A stretch of DNA of 64,000 nucleotides from Saprospiraceae bacterium. Lineage in GTDB: Bacteria; Bacteroidota; Bacteroidia; Chitinophagales; Saprospiraceae. Position 1 is the first letter of the stretch. Each line of letters opens with the position of its first letter. The position numbers and the translations under genes were made by a program. The DNA is taken from positions 2,604,001 through 2,668,000 of the forward strand of contig JADJPZ010000004.1 of assembly GCA_016713025.1 (NCBI GenBank), written 5' to 3'. The notes beneath the pieces are model-generated. The model was not told the DNA's origin, searched no databases, and was given only the letters and a program-made list of their open reading frames with translations. This document shows, one piece after another, positions 29,257 to 38,020 of this stretch.

Positions 29257-29608
29257 TTGTATTGCATGGTTTTAAAACGTGAAAAAATATTTTCCTGTTG
29301 CCATGCAGCGGCTGTAAAGTGAAGTTTTGTTGCAAGATATCAGTTTTTGACCATAAGGCTGTCGCAAATAACAAACTTATTTAGTATCACTTGTCGCAAA
29401 CTGTCGCAAATAAAAAGGTAGTTTTAATCCAAGAATCTCCCAATTAGCTGCGAATAACATTTGCGACACCTATTTTCATAATTGCGACTGTCGCAATATT
29501 GTCGCAAATAATAGGCGTTCTGTGTTATTGTCGCAGTATTGTCGCATAAAATTTAGTCGAAAAAACATCATTTTAAGCATTTTGACATTCATAACTCCTT
29601 GAAAAACA
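29257..29608. promoter_or_regulatory. Integrase upstream region with TGTCGCA boxes
   Basis: No ORF. It includes nine TGTCGCA-type boxes (29360-29546) and the integrase promoter. The remaining sequence to the tRNA terminator is AT-rich. Confidence 0.6.
29360..29546. repeat. Nine TGTCGCA-type boxes, probable integrase/excisionase arm sites
   Basis: Direct copies start at 29360, 29392, 29402, 29490, 29501, 29529 and 29540; an inverted copy is at 29463-29469 and an imperfect inverted one at 29484-29490, forming with its neighbour a perfect palindrome ATTGCGAC-T-GTCGCAAT (29482-29498). Three pairs are spaced 10-11 bp apart, one helical turn. The position between integrase and tRNA fits arm-type sites of an attachment region or an auto-regulatory operator. 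Confidence 0.7.
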
Positions 29609-29642
29609 AACGCCAAACAGAATTTTACTTCTATTTGGCGTT
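29609..29642 (-). terminator. Terminator downstream of tRNA-Asp
   Basis: AACGCCAAA and TTTGGCGTT form a perfect 9-bp stem around a 16-nt loop; on the minus strand it is followed by TGTTTTTC. It begins 9 nt after the tRNA 3' end. Confidence 0.75.
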
Positions 29643-29650
29643 ATGTTTTG

Positions 29651-29724
29651 CGGACTGGACGGGACTCGAACCCGTGACCCCATGCGTGACAGGCATGTAT
29701 TCTAACCAACTGAACTACCAATCC
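29651..29724 (-). tRNA. tRNA-Asp (anticodon GTC)
   Basis: On the minus strand the 74-nt sequence has a 7-bp acceptor stem (GGATTGG with CCAGTCC), a D-loop (AGTTCAGTTGGTTAGA), an anticodon loop with GTC, and a T-loop GGTTCGAGTCC. CCA is not encoded. Its 3' end faces the integrase, so it is the likely attachment site of the island. Confidence 0.95.
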
Positions 29725-30126
29725 TTTCTTTGCTTTTCTTCAAAAGCGACGCAAAGATAGGTATACTTTTATAATGTCAAAACACTTTGCCAAAAATTAT
29801 TTTTTATTTTTTTTATAGCCATATTTCTGTTTATCAAGCTTCATATGGTTAACTTTGCAGCTTAGAATATGTTTAAACTTTTATCATTTGGCTCCAAGTG
29901 GCAAATTTAATTTTAGCCGGCATTATATTTTTCGCCGTACCGTGTCAAGCTATGCTTGAGCTTTCGGGACGCTTCTGTCCCGATCAAGACATTTTTCAAA
30001 AAATCGTCTTGACCGGCTACGACTGCAAAATATGCCTTGTCCAAAATCAAATTTCCTCACTTTCGCTCAAACATAAAAATTTGAACATACTCCTAGTTTG
30101 ATTATGTAACCTATTAGCAGGATAGT
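29725..30126. other. Gene-free spacer between tRNA-Asp and accA
   Basis: No convincing gene; a 67-codon ORF here has no family features. A small hairpin CGGGAC-GCTTCT-GTCCCG lies at about 29968-29985. The promoters of tRNA-Asp (left) and accA (right) must be in this interval. Confidence 0.4.
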
Positions 30127-31086
30127 ATGGTATTTCTAGATTTTGAAAAGCCACTTGAAAACCTTTATGAACAGCTTGATAAACTCAAACAAGTGGGTGA
30201 TGAAGGCATTATTGATATGACCGAAAGTATCAAAGAACTTGAAAAAAAGATTCAAAATTTAAAAAAAGATATTTATGCCAATCTGACAGGATGGCAAAGG
30301 GTACAGCTTTCCAGGCATCCGGAGAGACCTTATACTTTGTATTATATAGATCAGATGTGCAAAAGATTTACTGAGTTGCACGGTGACAGATATTGCAAAG
30401 ATGATAAAGCTATAGTCGGAGGAATTGCCAAACTTGACAATCAGAGTGTCGTCATACTCGGACATCAGAAAGGAATCAACACTAAAATGCGCCAATACCG
30501 CAACTTTGGAATGGCAAATCCTGATGGATATCGTAAGGCGCTTCGTCTCATGAAATTGGCGGAAAGGTTCAATATGCCTGTAATATGCCTTATCGACACT
30601 CCCGGGGCTTTTCCCGGACTCGAAGCTGAAGAACGCGGTCAGGCAGAAGCTATTGCACGTAATCTTTTTGAAATGGCCCAACTCAAGGTGCCTATTTTGT
30701 GCTACATCATCGGTGAAGGCGCTTCAGGTGGTGCATTGGGCATCGGCCTTGGGGACAGGGTGTGCATGCTTGAAAATACTTGGTATACAGTGATATCTCC
30801 CGAATCATGTTCTTCCATACTATGGAGAAGTTGGGACCACAAAGAAGAAGCGGCAGAAGCTTTGAAGTTAACCCCTGAGCACATGCTTGATTTCAAACTT
30901 ATCGACGATATCATAAAGGAACCTCTCGGAGGTGCCCATACTGATCCGGAGAAAATGGCAAAAACGCTTAAATCTCATATTAAATCGGCCTTGGCAGAAT
31001 TACTTCCAATGGATCCTGATCAACGAATTACTATGAGAATCGAAAAATATTCTCAGATGGGTAGAGTCACTACCACCGATGATTAA
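30127..31086 (+). CDS. accA: Acetyl-CoA carboxylase carboxyltransferase subunit alpha
   Basis: 319 residues, the full length for the family. It carries the N-terminal helical extension (about 1-45) and a crotonase-fold carboxyltransferase domain with 'LSRHPERPYTLYYIDQMC', 'PVICLIDTPGAFPGLEAEER' and 'IGEGASGGALGIGLGDRVCM'. With the beta subunit it transfers carboxyl from biotin to acetyl-CoA, making malonyl-CoA for fatty-acid synthesis in the cytoplasm. The beta subunit and biotin carboxylase genes are elsewhere. The next gene begins 14 bp downstream, so a short operon with the DUF6913 gene and dapA is likely. Confidence 0.97.
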   Translation: MVFLDFEKPLENLYEQLDKLKQVGDEGIIDMTESIKELEKKIQNLKKDIYANLTGWQRVQLSRHPERPYTLYYIDQMCKRFTELHGDRYCKDDKAIVGGIAKLDNQSVVILGHQKGINTKMRQYRNFGMANPDGYRKALRLMKLAERFNMPVICLIDTPGAFPGLEAEERGQAEAIARNLFEMAQLKVPILCYIIGEGASGGALGIGLGDRVCMLENTWYTVISPESCSSILWRSWDHKEEAAEALKLTPEHMLDFKLIDDIIKEPLGGAHTDPEKMAKTLKSHIKSALAELLPMDPDQRITMRIEKYSQMGRVTTTDD

Positions 31087-31099
31087 TTGAAATAAAAAA

Positions 31100-31627
31100 A
31101 TGATTGATAAGATAAAAGCGTGGTTTTTTTATAGGGATTTTCGGGTTGATGGGTTAACAAATAAAACCCAAAATGCCGGATTAAATTCAGAACAGAATAT
31201 AGCCATATTATTTGATGGTACCAATGAAGAAGACAGGAAGACGGTACATAGGTTTAAAAAAAAATTAAACCCGGATGGTAAAAAGAATATTTATTCATTA
31301 GCATTTATAGACAATGCTTTGCCATTGGACAATGTAGATTATGCAGCTTACAATCACAAAAATCTTAAATGGTATGGCGTGCCTTTCGGCTCCAAAGTAG
31401 AAGAATTTATGGAGCAAAATAACGATATGCTGATTGTTTTGTGCAAAGAAATGAAACCACATTTTGAATTCATCATTGCTCATTGTCATTCGAGATTTAA
31501 AGTCGGACCGGATATCAAGCACTCTGAAAAATACTTGAACCTAATTATAGAATGCAATGAATATAAAGATATTGAAAGCATAGCAAACTCGATAATAAAA
31601 GGAATAGATAAAATAGCAGTTAAATAA
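31100..31627 (+). CDS. DUF6913-type conserved hypothetical protein
   Basis: 175 residues of a conserved family found in Bacteroidota next to dapA. No catalytic motif is evident. The fold suggested by alternating strands and helices ('IAILFDGTNEEDRKTV', 'DMLIVLCKEMKPHFEFIIAH') is an alpha/beta sandwich. It sits 13 bp after accA and 10 bp before dapA, so all three are probably co-transcribed. The function is unknown. Confidence 0.8.
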   Translation: MIDKIKAWFFYRDFRVDGLTNKTQNAGLNSEQNIAILFDGTNEEDRKTVHRFKKKLNPDGKKNIYSLAFIDNALPLDNVDYAAYNHKNLKWYGVPFGSKVEEFMEQNNDMLIVLCKEMKPHFEFIIAHCHSRFKVGPDIKHSEKYLNLIIECNEYKDIESIANSIIKGIDKIAVK

Positions 31628-31637
31628 GAATTAAAAA

Positions 31638-32543
31638 ATGAAGGATCAACGGTTTATAGGCACAGGTGTAGCCATCATCACACCATTCAGAAACAACGAA
31701 ATAGACTTTCCGGCCTTTGAACGGATCATCAATTATGTTATCAATGGTGGTGTAAATTATATAGTTGCCCTTGGGTCCACTGGTGAAACTGCCACCCTCA
31801 ATGAAGATGAAGCAAGAAGTGTTCTTGACTTTTGTATTGAAAAAATTGACAATCGAGTGCCACTTGTTGCAGGAAATTTCGGGTGGAATGATACCAAAGA
31901 GTTGGTAAAAAAGATCAAAGAATATAATTTTAACGGTATTGACGCTATACTTTCATCCAGTCCAGCTTACGTCAAACCATCTCAGGAAGGTATATTCAGA
32001 CATTACGCTGCTGTAGCGGATGTGTGCCCTAAACCTGTGATTTTGTATAATGTACCTGGAAGGACCAGATCAAATATGGAGTGGGAGACCACTGTCAGAC
32101 TGGCAGAGTACAGCAAAACATTTGTCGGGATCAAAGAAGCTTCCGGAGACCTCATCCAAACCACAAGAATCATAAAAAACAAACCAGATCATTTTATTGT
32201 CACATCAGGAGACGACGAGGTGGCACTTCCTATGACTGCTGTTGGTGGCGACGGTGTCATTTCTGTGATGGCCAATGCTTTACCCAAGGCATTCAGCCAA
32301 ATGATCAATTTTGCGCTCGATCAGGATTATTATGCAGCACGGGAATTAAATTTCAAAACTTATGACTTGCACAAATGGCTGTATATAGAAGGTAATCCTG
32401 TAGGTATCAAGTCCGCTATGGAAATCCTGGGGTATGGTACCAATGAAGTCAGACTACCTCTTGCACCTCTATCTGAAATCAACTATGCCAAACTTAAGGA
32501 CGAATTAGTAAAAATTGTAAACTCCATTGATATTGGACAATAA
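31638..32543 (+). CDS. dapA: 4-hydroxy-tetrahydrodipicolinate synthase
   Basis: 301 residues, a TIM-barrel aldolase that condenses pyruvate with aspartate semialdehyde, the first committed step to diaminopimelate and lysine. Recognisable: 'ALGSTGETATL' (about 48-58), Tyr in 'VILYNVPGRTRSN' (about 137), and the Schiff-base Lys in 'FVGIKEASGDL' (about 165). Complete, ending in a conserved helical region. Third gene of the accA cluster. Confidence 0.96.
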   Translation: MKDQRFIGTGVAIITPFRNNEIDFPAFERIINYVINGGVNYIVALGSTGETATLNEDEARSVLDFCIEKIDNRVPLVAGNFGWNDTKELVKKIKEYNFNGIDAILSSSPAYVKPSQEGIFRHYAAVADVCPKPVILYNVPGRTRSNMEWETTVRLAEYSKTFVGIKEASGDLIQTTRIIKNKPDHFIVTSGDDEVALPMTAVGGDGVISVMANALPKAFSQMINFALDQDYYAARELNFKTYDLHKWLYIEGNPVGIKSAMEILGYGTNEVRLPLAPLSEINYAKLKDELVKIVNSIDIGQ

Positions 32544-32564
32544 CCAGAGAGTAAGCTTTATATT

Positions 32565-32665
32565 ATAGTGGACATAAAATATTCTGCGAAAAATTTAAAT
32601 CATAATGTATTGTAATTTAAAAAATTATGATTATAAATTTTCGCAATCAATTTTCTGTTTGGTAT
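32565..32665. repeat. Palindromic MITE-like element, copy 1
   Basis: A ~100-bp inverted-repeat sequence: outer arms with CAGAAAAT/ATTTTCTG and inner TGCGAAAAAT/ATTTTCGCA-type arms around an AT-rich centre that also contains ATCATAA/TTATGAT. Homologous to 45347-45447 (opposite orientation) and 46612-46710. No coding capacity. Confidence 0.75.
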
Positions 32666-32683
32666 ATTCACTGAAAATGAGCA

Positions 32684-33643
32684 TCATAACGCTACACTTA
32701 TCTGATATCCGATGTAAGCTACATAGCAAAAAATAAAAATAATCCCTTCTACTCTTGTAACTTTGTGACGTTCCATGGTGTAAGCTGACATCAGAAGCAA
32801 AACGCTGGCAAAAATACAAGCCAGCAAATCAAAATCGGTGATATTTCCTTTGGGCAACGGAGAGATAATCGCACTTGTGCCCAAAATAAAAAATATATTA
32901 AATATATTACTACCTACAATATTACCCACTGCTATGTCTGAATTTCGCTTCAAAGCTGCCACCACGCTGGTAGCAAGTTCAGGCAATGAAGTGCCAATAG
33001 CTACGATTGTAAGCCCAATGATCGCCTTGCTCATCCCGAATCCTTCTGCAATGCCAACGGCTGCATCTACAAAAAACTTACCTCCGCCCACCAACAATAT
33101 CAAACCGAAAACAATATAAATGACTGACTTTGCAACCGTCATTTTTTGTATTTCAAGGTCTTCATCTTCTCCGCTACTCTTTGCAAGGTGAAGCATATAA
33201 TACATAAATATGGTCATAAAACCCAACAAAATAATACCATCAGCCAAAGAAATAACATCTTTTTGATGTCCGGAAAATCTGATATCATTGATCATCAAGT
33301 ATAGCACAATGGCTGCTAAAAGGCTCAGGGGAATCTCTTTCAACACCGTATTTTTCAATATAGTTAATGGGAAAATTGTTGCTGTAATGCCCAAGATCAA
33401 AAGAATGTTTACAATATTACTACCTACAACGTTACCTATAGCAATTTCTGCATTTCCTGTATAGGCAGAATAAGCACTTACAGCCAACTCAGGTGATGAT
33501 GTGCCAAAGGCGACAATAGTCAATCCAATGACAATATTGGGAATATTATATTTTTTAGCCAGAGAAGAAGCTCCATCAACAAGAAAATTAGCCCCGTATA
33601 TGATAGCTGCCAGACTCGCAGCAAGGATGATAAAATTCAGCAT
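32684..33643 (-). CDS. CaCA-family Na+/Ca2+ antiporter (YrbG-type)
   Basis: 319 residues with about ten membrane helices in two inverted halves. Each half contains the alpha-repeat signature: 'IVAFGTSSPELAVS' and 'IVAIGTSLPELATS', both followed by 'IGNVVGSNIVN'/'VGNIVGSNIFN'. This is diagnostic of the calcium/cation antiporter superfamily in the inner membrane; ion exchange is expected to be Ca2+ for Na+ or H+. The gene is alone, convergent with dapA, and the MITE-like element lies 19 bp past its stop. Confidence 0.93.
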   Translation of the reverse strand: MLNFIILAASLAAIIYGANFLVDGASSLAKKYNIPNIVIGLTIVAFGTSSPELAVSAYSAYTGNAEIAIGNVVGSNIVNILLILGITATIFPLTILKNTVLKEIPLSLLAAIVLYLMINDIRFSGHQKDVISLADGIILLGFMTIFMYYMLHLAKSSGEDEDLEIQKMTVAKSVIYIVFGLILLVGGGKFFVDAAVGIAEGFGMSKAIIGLTIVAIGTSLPELATSVVAALKRNSDIAVGNIVGSNIFNIFFILGTSAIISPLPKGNITDFDLLACIFASVLLLMSAYTMERHKVTRVEGIIFIFCYVAYIGYQISVAL

Positions 33644-33712
33644 ATGTGTAATCCAAAATTAAAACGCAATGATAGCTAAAAGAAGATAATTTTGTAAAGG
33701 TTTTAAAACTCA

Positions 33713-34486
33713 TTAACTTTCCATAGCATAAATTCGTTCCAGATTTTTACTCTCCACTGCAATGACCAACTCCACAATCATGTTTTTTTCTTTATCAGAT
33801 AAGTTATGGAAGAGACCAAAACCGGCATTAAGAATTTCATAACCCGTCGTGATGCCTATTATATCAGTTTCACTGTATATATCGGGCTTCTTTTTCATTT
33901 TTATGATCAATTCACTGATCACATCAAGTCCTTTTTTCAGCAGTACAATATCCGTCAGTAACCTAAACAACTCCTCTGAACTCTCAATAAATGCTTCCAC
34001 TCGGTTTCTTGGCAAACTGCGTATCAAAGTATCAAATTCTTCAACCGAAATAGGTGGTTTCAATCCTTTGCGCTTTGCAACTGTAAATAATATCTCTTCA
34101 AATTGAGTAGCTACTTTAAACGAATCCAATGTATGCATTGCCGCTCTGAGTGCTTTTGGGAAGCTAAAACCCAATTTAAATGCCATGCCCACACCGCTAC
34201 CCAAGAGGTCAAATAGATGTTTTGGATTCTTAAAATGATTATCAAGGTTATCAAAAGCACTGTTTAGTGCACGCCTGGCATCACGATCCGGATATATATA
34301 ATGCAAAAAGAATTCTCGCAACTCGTCAATGCGTTCTTTCGTGATAAAAGGGTCTGAGAGAACCACTTTTTTGATATTTTTATACTGATATCTTTCATTG
34401 ACTGTTATTCTCAGCGTCTCAATGATCTCTTCACTCAATGTAGTGTCCGAAACCTGATTAGGTTCAGTAATCATATTTGTACTCAT
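33713..34486 (-). CDS. Conserved hypothetical protein, helical
   Basis: 257 residues, almost entirely predicted helix, with a Gly-rich hydrophobic stretch in the middle ('LLGSGVGMAFKLGFSFPKAL', about 95-114), perhaps a membrane-associated segment. No signal peptide and no known motif that I recognise. It is divergent from adk, separated by 103 bp, and follows the antiporter gene on the same strand at 69 bp. Probably a lineage-conserved protein of unknown function. Confidence 0.65.
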   Translation of the reverse strand: MSTNMITEPNQVSDTTLSEEIIETLRITVNERYQYKNIKKVVLSDPFITKERIDELREFFLHYIYPDRDARRALNSAFDNLDNHFKNPKHLFDLLGSGVGMAFKLGFSFPKALRAAMHTLDSFKVATQFEEILFTVAKRKGLKPPISVEEFDTLIRSLPRNRVEAFIESSEELFRLLTDIVLLKKGLDVISELIIKMKKKPDIYSETDIIGITTGYEILNAGFGLFHNLSDKEKNMIVELVIAVESKNLERIYAMES

Positions 34487-34559
34487 TTCCGATTTTCAAA
34501 TAAAAGGTTAATACCTTACAATAACAATACAATTTCATGTGAATTAGTTCATGAATTTG

Positions 34560-34567
34560 TAACTTTG
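34560..34567 (+). promoter_or_regulatory. Candidate -7 box TAACTTTG of adk
   Basis: TAACTTTG fits TAnnTTTG and leaves a 22-nt stretch before the adk ATG. A -33 TTG is not well placed. Confidence 0.45.
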
Positions 34568-34589
34568 TAGTTTAAAAATTAAAAATTTC

Positions 34590-35165
34590 ATGTTAAATTT
34601 AATTTTATTTGGCCCTCCGGGTTCAGGTAAAGGAACTCAAGCTGAAAATTTGATAGAAAAATATGGATTATTGCATATTTCTACGGGAGATTTATTCAGG
34701 AGTGAGATAGGTAAGAAAACACCTTTGGGTATAAAGGCTCAGGAATATATGTCAAGAGGAGAGTTGGTACCCGATGAAATTACCATTGGAATGCTCCAAA
34801 ACAAGGTAAATGCCAGTCCTGATGTAAGTGGAATTATTTTTGATGGATTTCCGCGTACTATTTCACAAGCTCGTGCTCTGGATGAATTTTTATCAGACAG
34901 AGGAACCACAGTCACCATACTGGTATCACTTGATGTACCTGATGATGAGCTCGTAAAAAGAATCCTGCTCAGAGGAAAAACTTCAGGCAGAAATGACGAT
35001 AATGATGAAACCATCATCAGGAACAGAATAAAAGTATATGAAGAAGAAACTGCCCCCATTTTTAATTATTACGCTGAATATGGAAAATCCATAAAAGTAA
35101 GAGGTGTGGGTTCCGTTGACTCGATATTTGAAAATATAGCATCTCATATAGATACTTTGTGCTGA
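34590..35165 (+). CDS. adk: Adenylate kinase
   Basis: 191 residues with the P-loop 'FGPPGSGKGTQAE' (about 7-19), the AMP-binding 'STGDLFR' and 'GFPRTISQA' segments, and a short lid (about 123-137) without the zinc-binding Cys residues of long forms. It interconverts ATP plus AMP and 2 ADP in the cytoplasm. The short lid explains the length of 191 rather than about 215. obgE follows 59 bp downstream. Confidence 0.96.
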   Translation: MLNLILFGPPGSGKGTQAENLIEKYGLLHISTGDLFRSEIGKKTPLGIKAQEYMSRGELVPDEITIGMLQNKVNASPDVSGIIFDGFPRTISQARALDEFLSDRGTTVTILVSLDVPDDELVKRILLRGKTSGRNDDNDETIIRNRIKVYEEETAPIFNYYAEYGKSIKVRGVGSVDSIFENIASHIDTLC

Positions 35166-35224
35166 AACCTAAATTTACTGTTTGGTCTAAACGACCAACC
35201 TTTCATCCTCATCAATAATCAACT

Positions 35225-36217
35225 GTGGCAGAACAAAATTTTGTAGATTACGTAAAAATTTGCTGCAGATCAGGAGCTGGCGGTGCTGGTTCTTCTCATT
35301 TTTACAGGGACAAGCTCAATAGTATGGGTGGTCCTGATGGTGGTGACGGTGGACGTGGAGGACACATCATCCTGAAAGGCAACTCCAATGTCTGGACACT
35401 GCTTGCATTAAAATACCAAAAACACGTCATCGCTACACCCGGTGTCAATGGCTCAGGTAACAATAGTACAGGTGCTGATGGAAAAGACATCATTCTGGAA
35501 GTACCTCTTGGCACCGTAGCCAGAGACTTTGAAACAGGTAAGATTGACTTCGAAATAACTACCCACAATGAAACCAAGATACTTGCTCGTGGCGGCCGCG
35601 GGGGCATGGGAAATGCCAACTTCAAGTCTTCTACCAGACAAACTCCGGACTACGCTCAACCGGGAGAATCAGGTACAGAAGTCTGGAAAGTCCTTGAACT
35701 AAAGGTACTGGCAGATGTAGGTCTGGTAGGATTTCCAAATGCCGGAAAATCAAGTCTTTTGGCTAGTATTACAGCAGCAAAACCTGAAATAGCCAATTAT
35801 CCGTTTACTACTTTAGTCCCCAATCTAGGGATAGTCAAATACAGAGACCACAGATCATTTGTCATGGCAGACATTCCGGGTATCATCGAGAATGCACATC
35901 TTGGGAAAGGTCTGGGACTGCGGTTTCTCAGGCATATCGAAAGAAATGCCGTGCTTTTATTTATGGTACCAATAGACACTGAAGATATTTCAAAAGAATA
36001 CCACATCTTATTGAATGAGCTAAAGATGTATAATCCTGATCTGGTAGACAAACCTAAAATACTTGCTATAACTAAATGTGACATCACCGACGAAGAATAT
36101 CTGGAACTGATCAGACCGGAAATAATGGTGGATATTCCGTTTTGCTTCATATCTTCAGTGTCACAAAAAGGATTGACAGAACTTAAAGACGCTTTGTGGA
36201 AGATGATGAATGAGTAG
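35225..36217 (+). CDS. obgE: Obg-family GTPase
   Basis: 330 residues starting at GTG 35225, the codon that gives the conserved N-terminus ('VDYVKICCRSGAGGAGSSHF'). The Gly-rich Obg fold (about 1-160) precedes the G domain: P-loop 'GFPNAGKSS' (about 169-177), G3 'DIPGI' and G4 'TKCD'. It binds the large ribosomal subunit and acts in ribosome maturation and stress control. The C-terminal OCT domain of some homologs is absent, which is usual in Bacteroidota. Confidence 0.96.
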   Translation: MAEQNFVDYVKICCRSGAGGAGSSHFYRDKLNSMGGPDGGDGGRGGHIILKGNSNVWTLLALKYQKHVIATPGVNGSGNNSTGADGKDIILEVPLGTVARDFETGKIDFEITTHNETKILARGGRGGMGNANFKSSTRQTPDYAQPGESGTEVWKVLELKVLADVGLVGFPNAGKSSLLASITAAKPEIANYPFTTLVPNLGIVKYRDHRSFVMADIPGIIENAHLGKGLGLRFLRHIERNAVLLFMVPIDTEDISKEYHILLNELKMYNPDLVDKPKILAITKCDITDEEYLELIRPEIMVDIPFCFISSVSQKGLTELKDALWKMMNE

Positions 36218-36254
36218 AAACAGGAAATGAATTACATAAATCCTCGAAATACAG

Positions 36255-37181
36255 TTACTTTTTCCCTGCCAACAAATATAAAACTGCCATGCGTATGGCT
36301 ACACCATTTTCTACCTGATCAAGGATGATGGACTTACCTGAGTCCGCTACGTCACTGGTCAGTTCCACACCTCTGTTGATAGGTCCCGGATGCATGATCA
36401 CAATATCCTTATTGATCTCCTGGAGTAATGCATTGTTGATTCCATAGTACAGGGAGTATTCTCGCAGCGATGGTATGTATTTTATATCTTGTCGTTCAAG
36501 CTGGATTCTTAGTACGTTGGCAACATCGCACCATTGCAGGGCTTTTCGGATGTCATATTCTACCTCCACGCCGAGTGAAGTGATATATCTGGGTATAAGA
36601 GTAGCCGGACCACAAACTTTAACATTGGCGCCCAATTTTTTTAGGCAAAAGATGTTACTCAAGGCCACTCTGCTATGAAAAATATCTCCAACGATGACAA
36701 TATTTTTCCCTTCCACAGCACCCAGCTTTTCTTTGATGGAGTAAGCATCAAGTAGTGCCTGTGTCGGATGTTCGTGGGTACCATCACCGGCATTGATGAT
36801 ATTGGCATCGATATGTTTTGCCAGAAAATGGTGCGCTCCGGGAGCGGGATGACGCATGACCACCATATCCACTTTCATGGCCAGTATATTGTTTACGGTA
36901 TCGAGCAAGGTCTCTCCTTTGCTGACAGAAGAAGATGAAGCTGCAAAATTCACCACGTCTGCGGAGAGTCGTCTTTCAGCCAATTCAAATGAAATCCTGG
37001 TCCTTGTAGAGTTTTCAAAAAAAATGTTTGCAATAGTGACATCACGCAATGAAGGCACTTTTTTGATTGGTCTGTTGATGACATCCTTAAACTCATCTGC
37101 TATACTGAAAATCAACTCAATATCCTCTTTTGTAATATATTTTATTCCTAAAAGATGTTTTGTACTGAGTTGGGTTTGCAT
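36255..37181 (-). CDS. pyrB: Aspartate carbamoyltransferase, catalytic chain
   Basis: 308 residues, full length. Carbamoyl-phosphate site 'FENSTRTRISFELAERRL' (about 55-72), 'MRHPAPGAHHFLAKH' (about 130), and the aspartate-side 'MHPGPINRGVEL' segment. It forms N-carbamoyl-aspartate in de novo pyrimidine synthesis. Downstream of pyrR with 43 bp between them and in the same orientation; the pair is an operon. No pyrI regulatory chain is adjacent. Confidence 0.97.
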   Translation of the reverse strand: MQTQLSTKHLLGIKYITKEDIELIFSIADEFKDVINRPIKKVPSLRDVTIANIFFENSTRTRISFELAERRLSADVVNFAASSSSVSKGETLLDTVNNILAMKVDMVVMRHPAPGAHHFLAKHIDANIINAGDGTHEHPTQALLDAYSIKEKLGAVEGKNIVIVGDIFHSRVALSNIFCLKKLGANVKVCGPATLIPRYITSLGVEVEYDIRKALQWCDVANVLRIQLERQDIKYIPSLREYSLYYGINNALLQEINKDIVIMHPGPINRGVELTSDVADSGKSIILDQVENGVAIRMAVLYLLAGKK

Positions 37182-37224
37182 TTATGAATTGTTAGATTTA
37201 ATCTATTTATTATTTTATTTTATG

Positions 37225-37776
37225 TCATTGGTCTTTGCCTGCAAAGAGTAAAACAGCATCTTCCCCATCTTTTTCTTTCCACCTTACCCTGACGTAAGCT
37301 TCTTCTACAGCATCTACTGCTATGCCGAGATAATCAGCTTTGATAGGAAAATGTCTGTTGAAACGTCTATCCACCATGCACAACATTTCGATCTTTCTGG
37401 GTCTTCCAAGATCCTGTATTGCAGCTATTGCCGCATGTACCGTCCTACCGGTGTATAAAACGTCATCTATCAGAATGATATCCCTATTTTCTATAGTAAA
37501 TGAAATATCTGTGGCTGAAGCCCTGATCGGTGTATCCCTCCTTCTGAAATCATCCCTGTAAAAGGTAATATCCAGCATGCCATATTTGAAATGCTGTCCT
37601 CCCAACATCAGGACAAGCTGCTGTCTTATCTTTTCTGCCAGTAGAACACCTCTTTCCTGGATACCCACGATACACAGATTTGTTGTGTCAGGATGGTTTT
37701 CAAGAATGTGATGACACAATCTCTGAATTGTAAGTTGAATTCTCTCTGATGTTAATATGACTCTTCCTTCATGCAT
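37225..37776 (-). CDS. pyrR: Bifunctional pyr operon regulator / uracil phosphoribosyltransferase PyrR
   Basis: 183 residues, a type I phosphoribosyltransferase fold with the PRPP-binding motif 'DIILIDDVLYTGRTVHAA' (about 98-115) and the flexible-hood segment typical of PyrR. In Gram-positives it binds pyr mRNA and causes attenuation; in Bacteroidota the RNA role is not established. First gene of pyrR-pyrB; a good promoter lies directly upstream and I see no attenuator hairpin in the very short leader. Confidence 0.95.
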   Translation of the reverse strand: MHEGRVILTSERIQLTIQRLCHHILENHPDTTNLCIVGIQERGVLLAEKIRQQLVLMLGGQHFKYGMLDITFYRDDFRRRDTPIRASATDISFTIENRDIILIDDVLYTGRTVHAAIAAIQDLGRPRKIEMLCMVDRRFNRHFPIKADYLGIAVDAVEEAYVRVRWKEKDGEDAVLLFAGKDQ

Positions 37777-37784
37777 AATCGGGG

Positions 37785-37815
37785 CAAAGATAAGAATCTA
37801 ATTTTATGATTACAA
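37785..37815 (-). promoter_or_regulatory. Promoter of pyrR-pyrB (TTG-N20-TATCTTTG)
   Basis: On the minus strand a TTG is followed after 20 nt by TATCTTTG, matching the Bacteroidota -33/-7 pattern. The -7 box ends 8 nt before the ATG at 37776, so the transcript has almost no leader and could not carry a PyrR-binding attenuator. Confidence 0.6.
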
Positions 37816-38020
37816 GATAACTCAATGATTAAAGTTTGAAAGTGTGTCTCAACCAGACTTGCCATTAATCACCATTTCATCGATCCTTAGGATTTTTTAT
37901 AATCTTCTTCCTGAAATAGTGATAAACATCATTATTGTTACTAATCACCATCATTAAAGCAAACCCATTAAACGATTTCATTTTAGTCTAATTTTGCACA
38001 AAATTAAATACATAAAAAAA

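Noticed and set aside
29898..30101. 67-codon ORF upstream of accA
   Set aside because: Composition is poor, no family resemblance, and it overlaps a hairpin in a spacer with tRNA and accA promoters.
37225..37776. PyrR-dependent RNA attenuator
   Set aside because: The best promoter leaves only a few bases of leader, and no terminator/antiterminator pair is visible.
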